A stretch of 64,000 nucleotides of DNA from the NCBI RefSeq assembly GCF_031157255.1, contig NZ_JAVIFX010000022.1:64501-128500 (forward strand), in the 5' to 3' direction. Under the pieces are notes generated by a model. That model was not told the origin of the DNA. It was given only the letters and a program-made list of their open reading frames with translations, and did no database searches. The first letter of the stretch is position 1. Each line of letters begins with the position of its first letter. Positions 62,999 through 64,000 of the stretch are shown in pieces. Position numbers and translations under genes: made by a program. The stretch is from Bradyrhizobium sp. LHD-71 (lineage in GTDB: Bacteria; Pseudomonadota; Alphaproteobacteria; Rhizobiales; Xanthobacteraceae).

Positions 62999-63682
62999 TC
63001 AGGGCGCAGCTGCGCCGTCTCGCTTGGCAATACCACGTTCGACCATGTACGCCGCATCTTCGGCGGTCATGTCTTGATTGTGGAGCCGGCGCACTGCGGG
63101 GCTTAACCGCTCGGCAAAGATCACGACCATCACATTTGCGCCGGTGACTTCCTGCTGACCCATCTGCTCGGCGTGTGCCTCCGTGCGCTGCATCACGCGC
63201 TGAAACGCCGCCGTTAGTCGCGTGCCGCCGGAGGATGCTCCCGTTTCGACCACGATGGCTTGCAACTCGTTGTCGATGTAATCGGTCAGATCTTGCCGAA
63301 GCACCGCAAGGTCGACAGCGCAGGCCAGCATCACCCTCGAAGCATCCGCATCATCTATCAGCGCCAGCAGGAAATGCTCCAGCGTCGTATACTGCTGTCT
63401 ACGCGCATCGCTGTAGCCGAGGGCGCGCTGTAGAGTGCGTTCAAGCTCGGTAGCAAACCGCAGTGCCTGCGGCCTGATCGGCGTCTCGATTGTCGCCGGC
63501 GGCTTCGCGGCCTCGACTCGCGATGATGCGCGAATTGTAGCAGCGAGTGTGTTCCAATCGGCAACACCGAACGCCTTGGCGATCAGTTCAAGACTCTGGC
63601 TGTTGCTGATCGTCACACCGTGGTCCGCGAGGAGCGCCCGGAGCGTGTGCGCCATGGCCTTGGCATCGCGAAAATCGCGCAT
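62999..63682 (-). CDS. Stand-alone ClpN-type protein with glyoxalase-superfamily-like N-terminus
   Basis: A 227-residue protein in two parts. Residues 1-50 (MRDFRDAKAMAHTLRALLADHGV, SQSLELIAKAFGVADWNTLAATI) are a small domain found in bacterial proteins annotated as glyoxalase-superfamily. The rest is a Clp N-domain with two repeats (LERTLQRALGYSDARRQQYTTLEHFLLALIDDADASRVM and AFQRVMQRTEAHAEQMGQQEVTGANVMVVIFAE). It lacks an ATPase, so it may be an adaptor for ClpA-like unfoldases. Confidence 0.85.
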   Translation of the reverse strand: MRDFRDAKAMAHTLRALLADHGVTISNSQSLELIAKAFGVADWNTLAATIRASSRVEAAKPPATIETPIRPQALRFATELERTLQRALGYSDARRQQYTTLEHFLLALIDDADASRVMLACAVDLAVLRQDLTDYIDNELQAIVVETGASSGGTRLTAAFQRVMQRTEAHAEQMGQQEVTGANVMVVIFAERLSPAVRRLHNQDMTAEDAAYMVERGIAKRDGAAAP

Positions 63683-63833
63683 GATCTTTCATCCTTTGCT
63701 TGAACGAAACAGAAGTGCCAGGAGCTTGCGTTGCTGACCCGTTCGTTCGGGCAAAGGGCTATGAAAGACCAATGATACGTTCACCGTCCCCGTTGGGGCG
63801 CAAGCAGCAGGTCGTATCTACCTTACGGGTAGA

Positions 63834-63882
63834 ATGATCCGGGCACGAAACGCTGTCAATTGACAGGACGCGACGGGATCAT
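63834..63882. promoter_or_regulatory. Nested palindromes, possible operator
   Basis: A perfect 14-bp palindrome CTGTCAATTGACAG (63853-63866) lies inside an outer inverted repeat ATGATCC/GGATCAT (63834-63840 and 63876-63882). It sits in the space between the ClpN-type gene and the right edge of the window, so it could be the operator of a gene starting near 63944. Confidence 0.5.
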
Positions 63883-63943
63883 GGTGTGAATAAATTGGCT
63901 TCCGGATTACCGCTGAAAGCTGAGATTGCCCAATACCGTAGGC

Positions 63944-64000
63944 ATGTCTCAAGGTGCAGACCCGACATCAGGAAAACTCGATCTTCCCGCGTGCCCGCAA
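63944..64000 (+). CDS. Possible start of a gene running off the right edge
   Basis: An ATG opens 19 codons with no stop up to the end (MSQGADPTSGKLDLPACPQ). The ribosome binding site is weak (GTAGGC) and no family can be read. Given only because a nested palindrome lies 60 bp upstream. Confidence 0.25.
   Translation, partial: MSQGADPTSGKLDLPACPQ

Overview
The window looks like a chromosomal segment of a high-GC alphaproteobacterium close to Bradyrhizobium (Nitrobacteraceae). The basis is the gene content (TRAP and tripartite-tricarboxylate solute-binding proteins, a CoxMSL-type molybdoenzyme, an NdvA/ChvA-like glucan exporter, ClpN-type and Rrf2/MocR regulators) and dispersed palindromic intergenic repeats of a kind I associate with bradyrhizobia. 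The genus is an inference. I found no rRNA, tRNA or CRISPR array.

Layout. 1-12.4 kb is an accessory stretch of stress and redox genes: the start of an HlyD/EmrA-type pump with its divergent TetR regulator, a metallo-hydrolase, three small cupins or cupin-like secreted proteins, NAD(P)-binding proteins, an alpha/beta hydrolase, nitroreductase, AhpD-like protein, GNAT, azoreductase, an Rrf2 regulator with a probable leaderless promoter, and a MocR regulator. It carries decayed genes and a diverged 390-bp direct duplication. 12.7-28 kb is a transport and catabolism block: an MFS carrier, a complete TRAP transporter, a poly-gamma-glutamate-hydrolase-like protein, a nitrilase-family amidohydrolase, an RraA-like protein, a complete polyamine-type ABC importer, two paralogous Bug-family binding proteins without membrane partners, an HpaI-type aldolase and a PaaI-type thioesterase. 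28-41 kb is mostly housekeeping-like: nitronate monooxygenase, YqaA/DedA protein, HisE, an NdvA-like exporter, D,D-carboxypeptidase, acyl-CoA ligase, glycerol kinase and GST. 41-49 kb is repeat-rich: a tandem array of palindromic elements surrounds a GIY-YIG nuclease gene, followed by an HtrA-like protease without export signal (upstream) and a three-subunit molybdenum hydroxylase operon (downstream) that itself contains one repeat copy.

49.3-55.5 kb is the most striking part: a visibly AT-richer minus-strand cassette that I read as a Hachiman antiphage system (HamA nuclease and HamB helicase) flanked in the same apparent operon by a DUF3223 protein upstream and a KAP-family P-loop NTPase downstream. 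The DUF3223 gene is separated from hamA by a single in-frame TGA. The upstream side of the cassette borders duplicated gene debris, a hairpin-rich non-coding stretch and a 33-residue membrane peptide gene with its own terminator.

57-64 kb returns to accessory genes: a conserved hypothetical, a cupin, a GNAT, an isochorismatase-family hydrolase, two luciferase-like monooxygenases, a small membrane protein and a stand-alone ClpN-type protein. Function assignments come from reading motifs in the translated sequence, without database searches.
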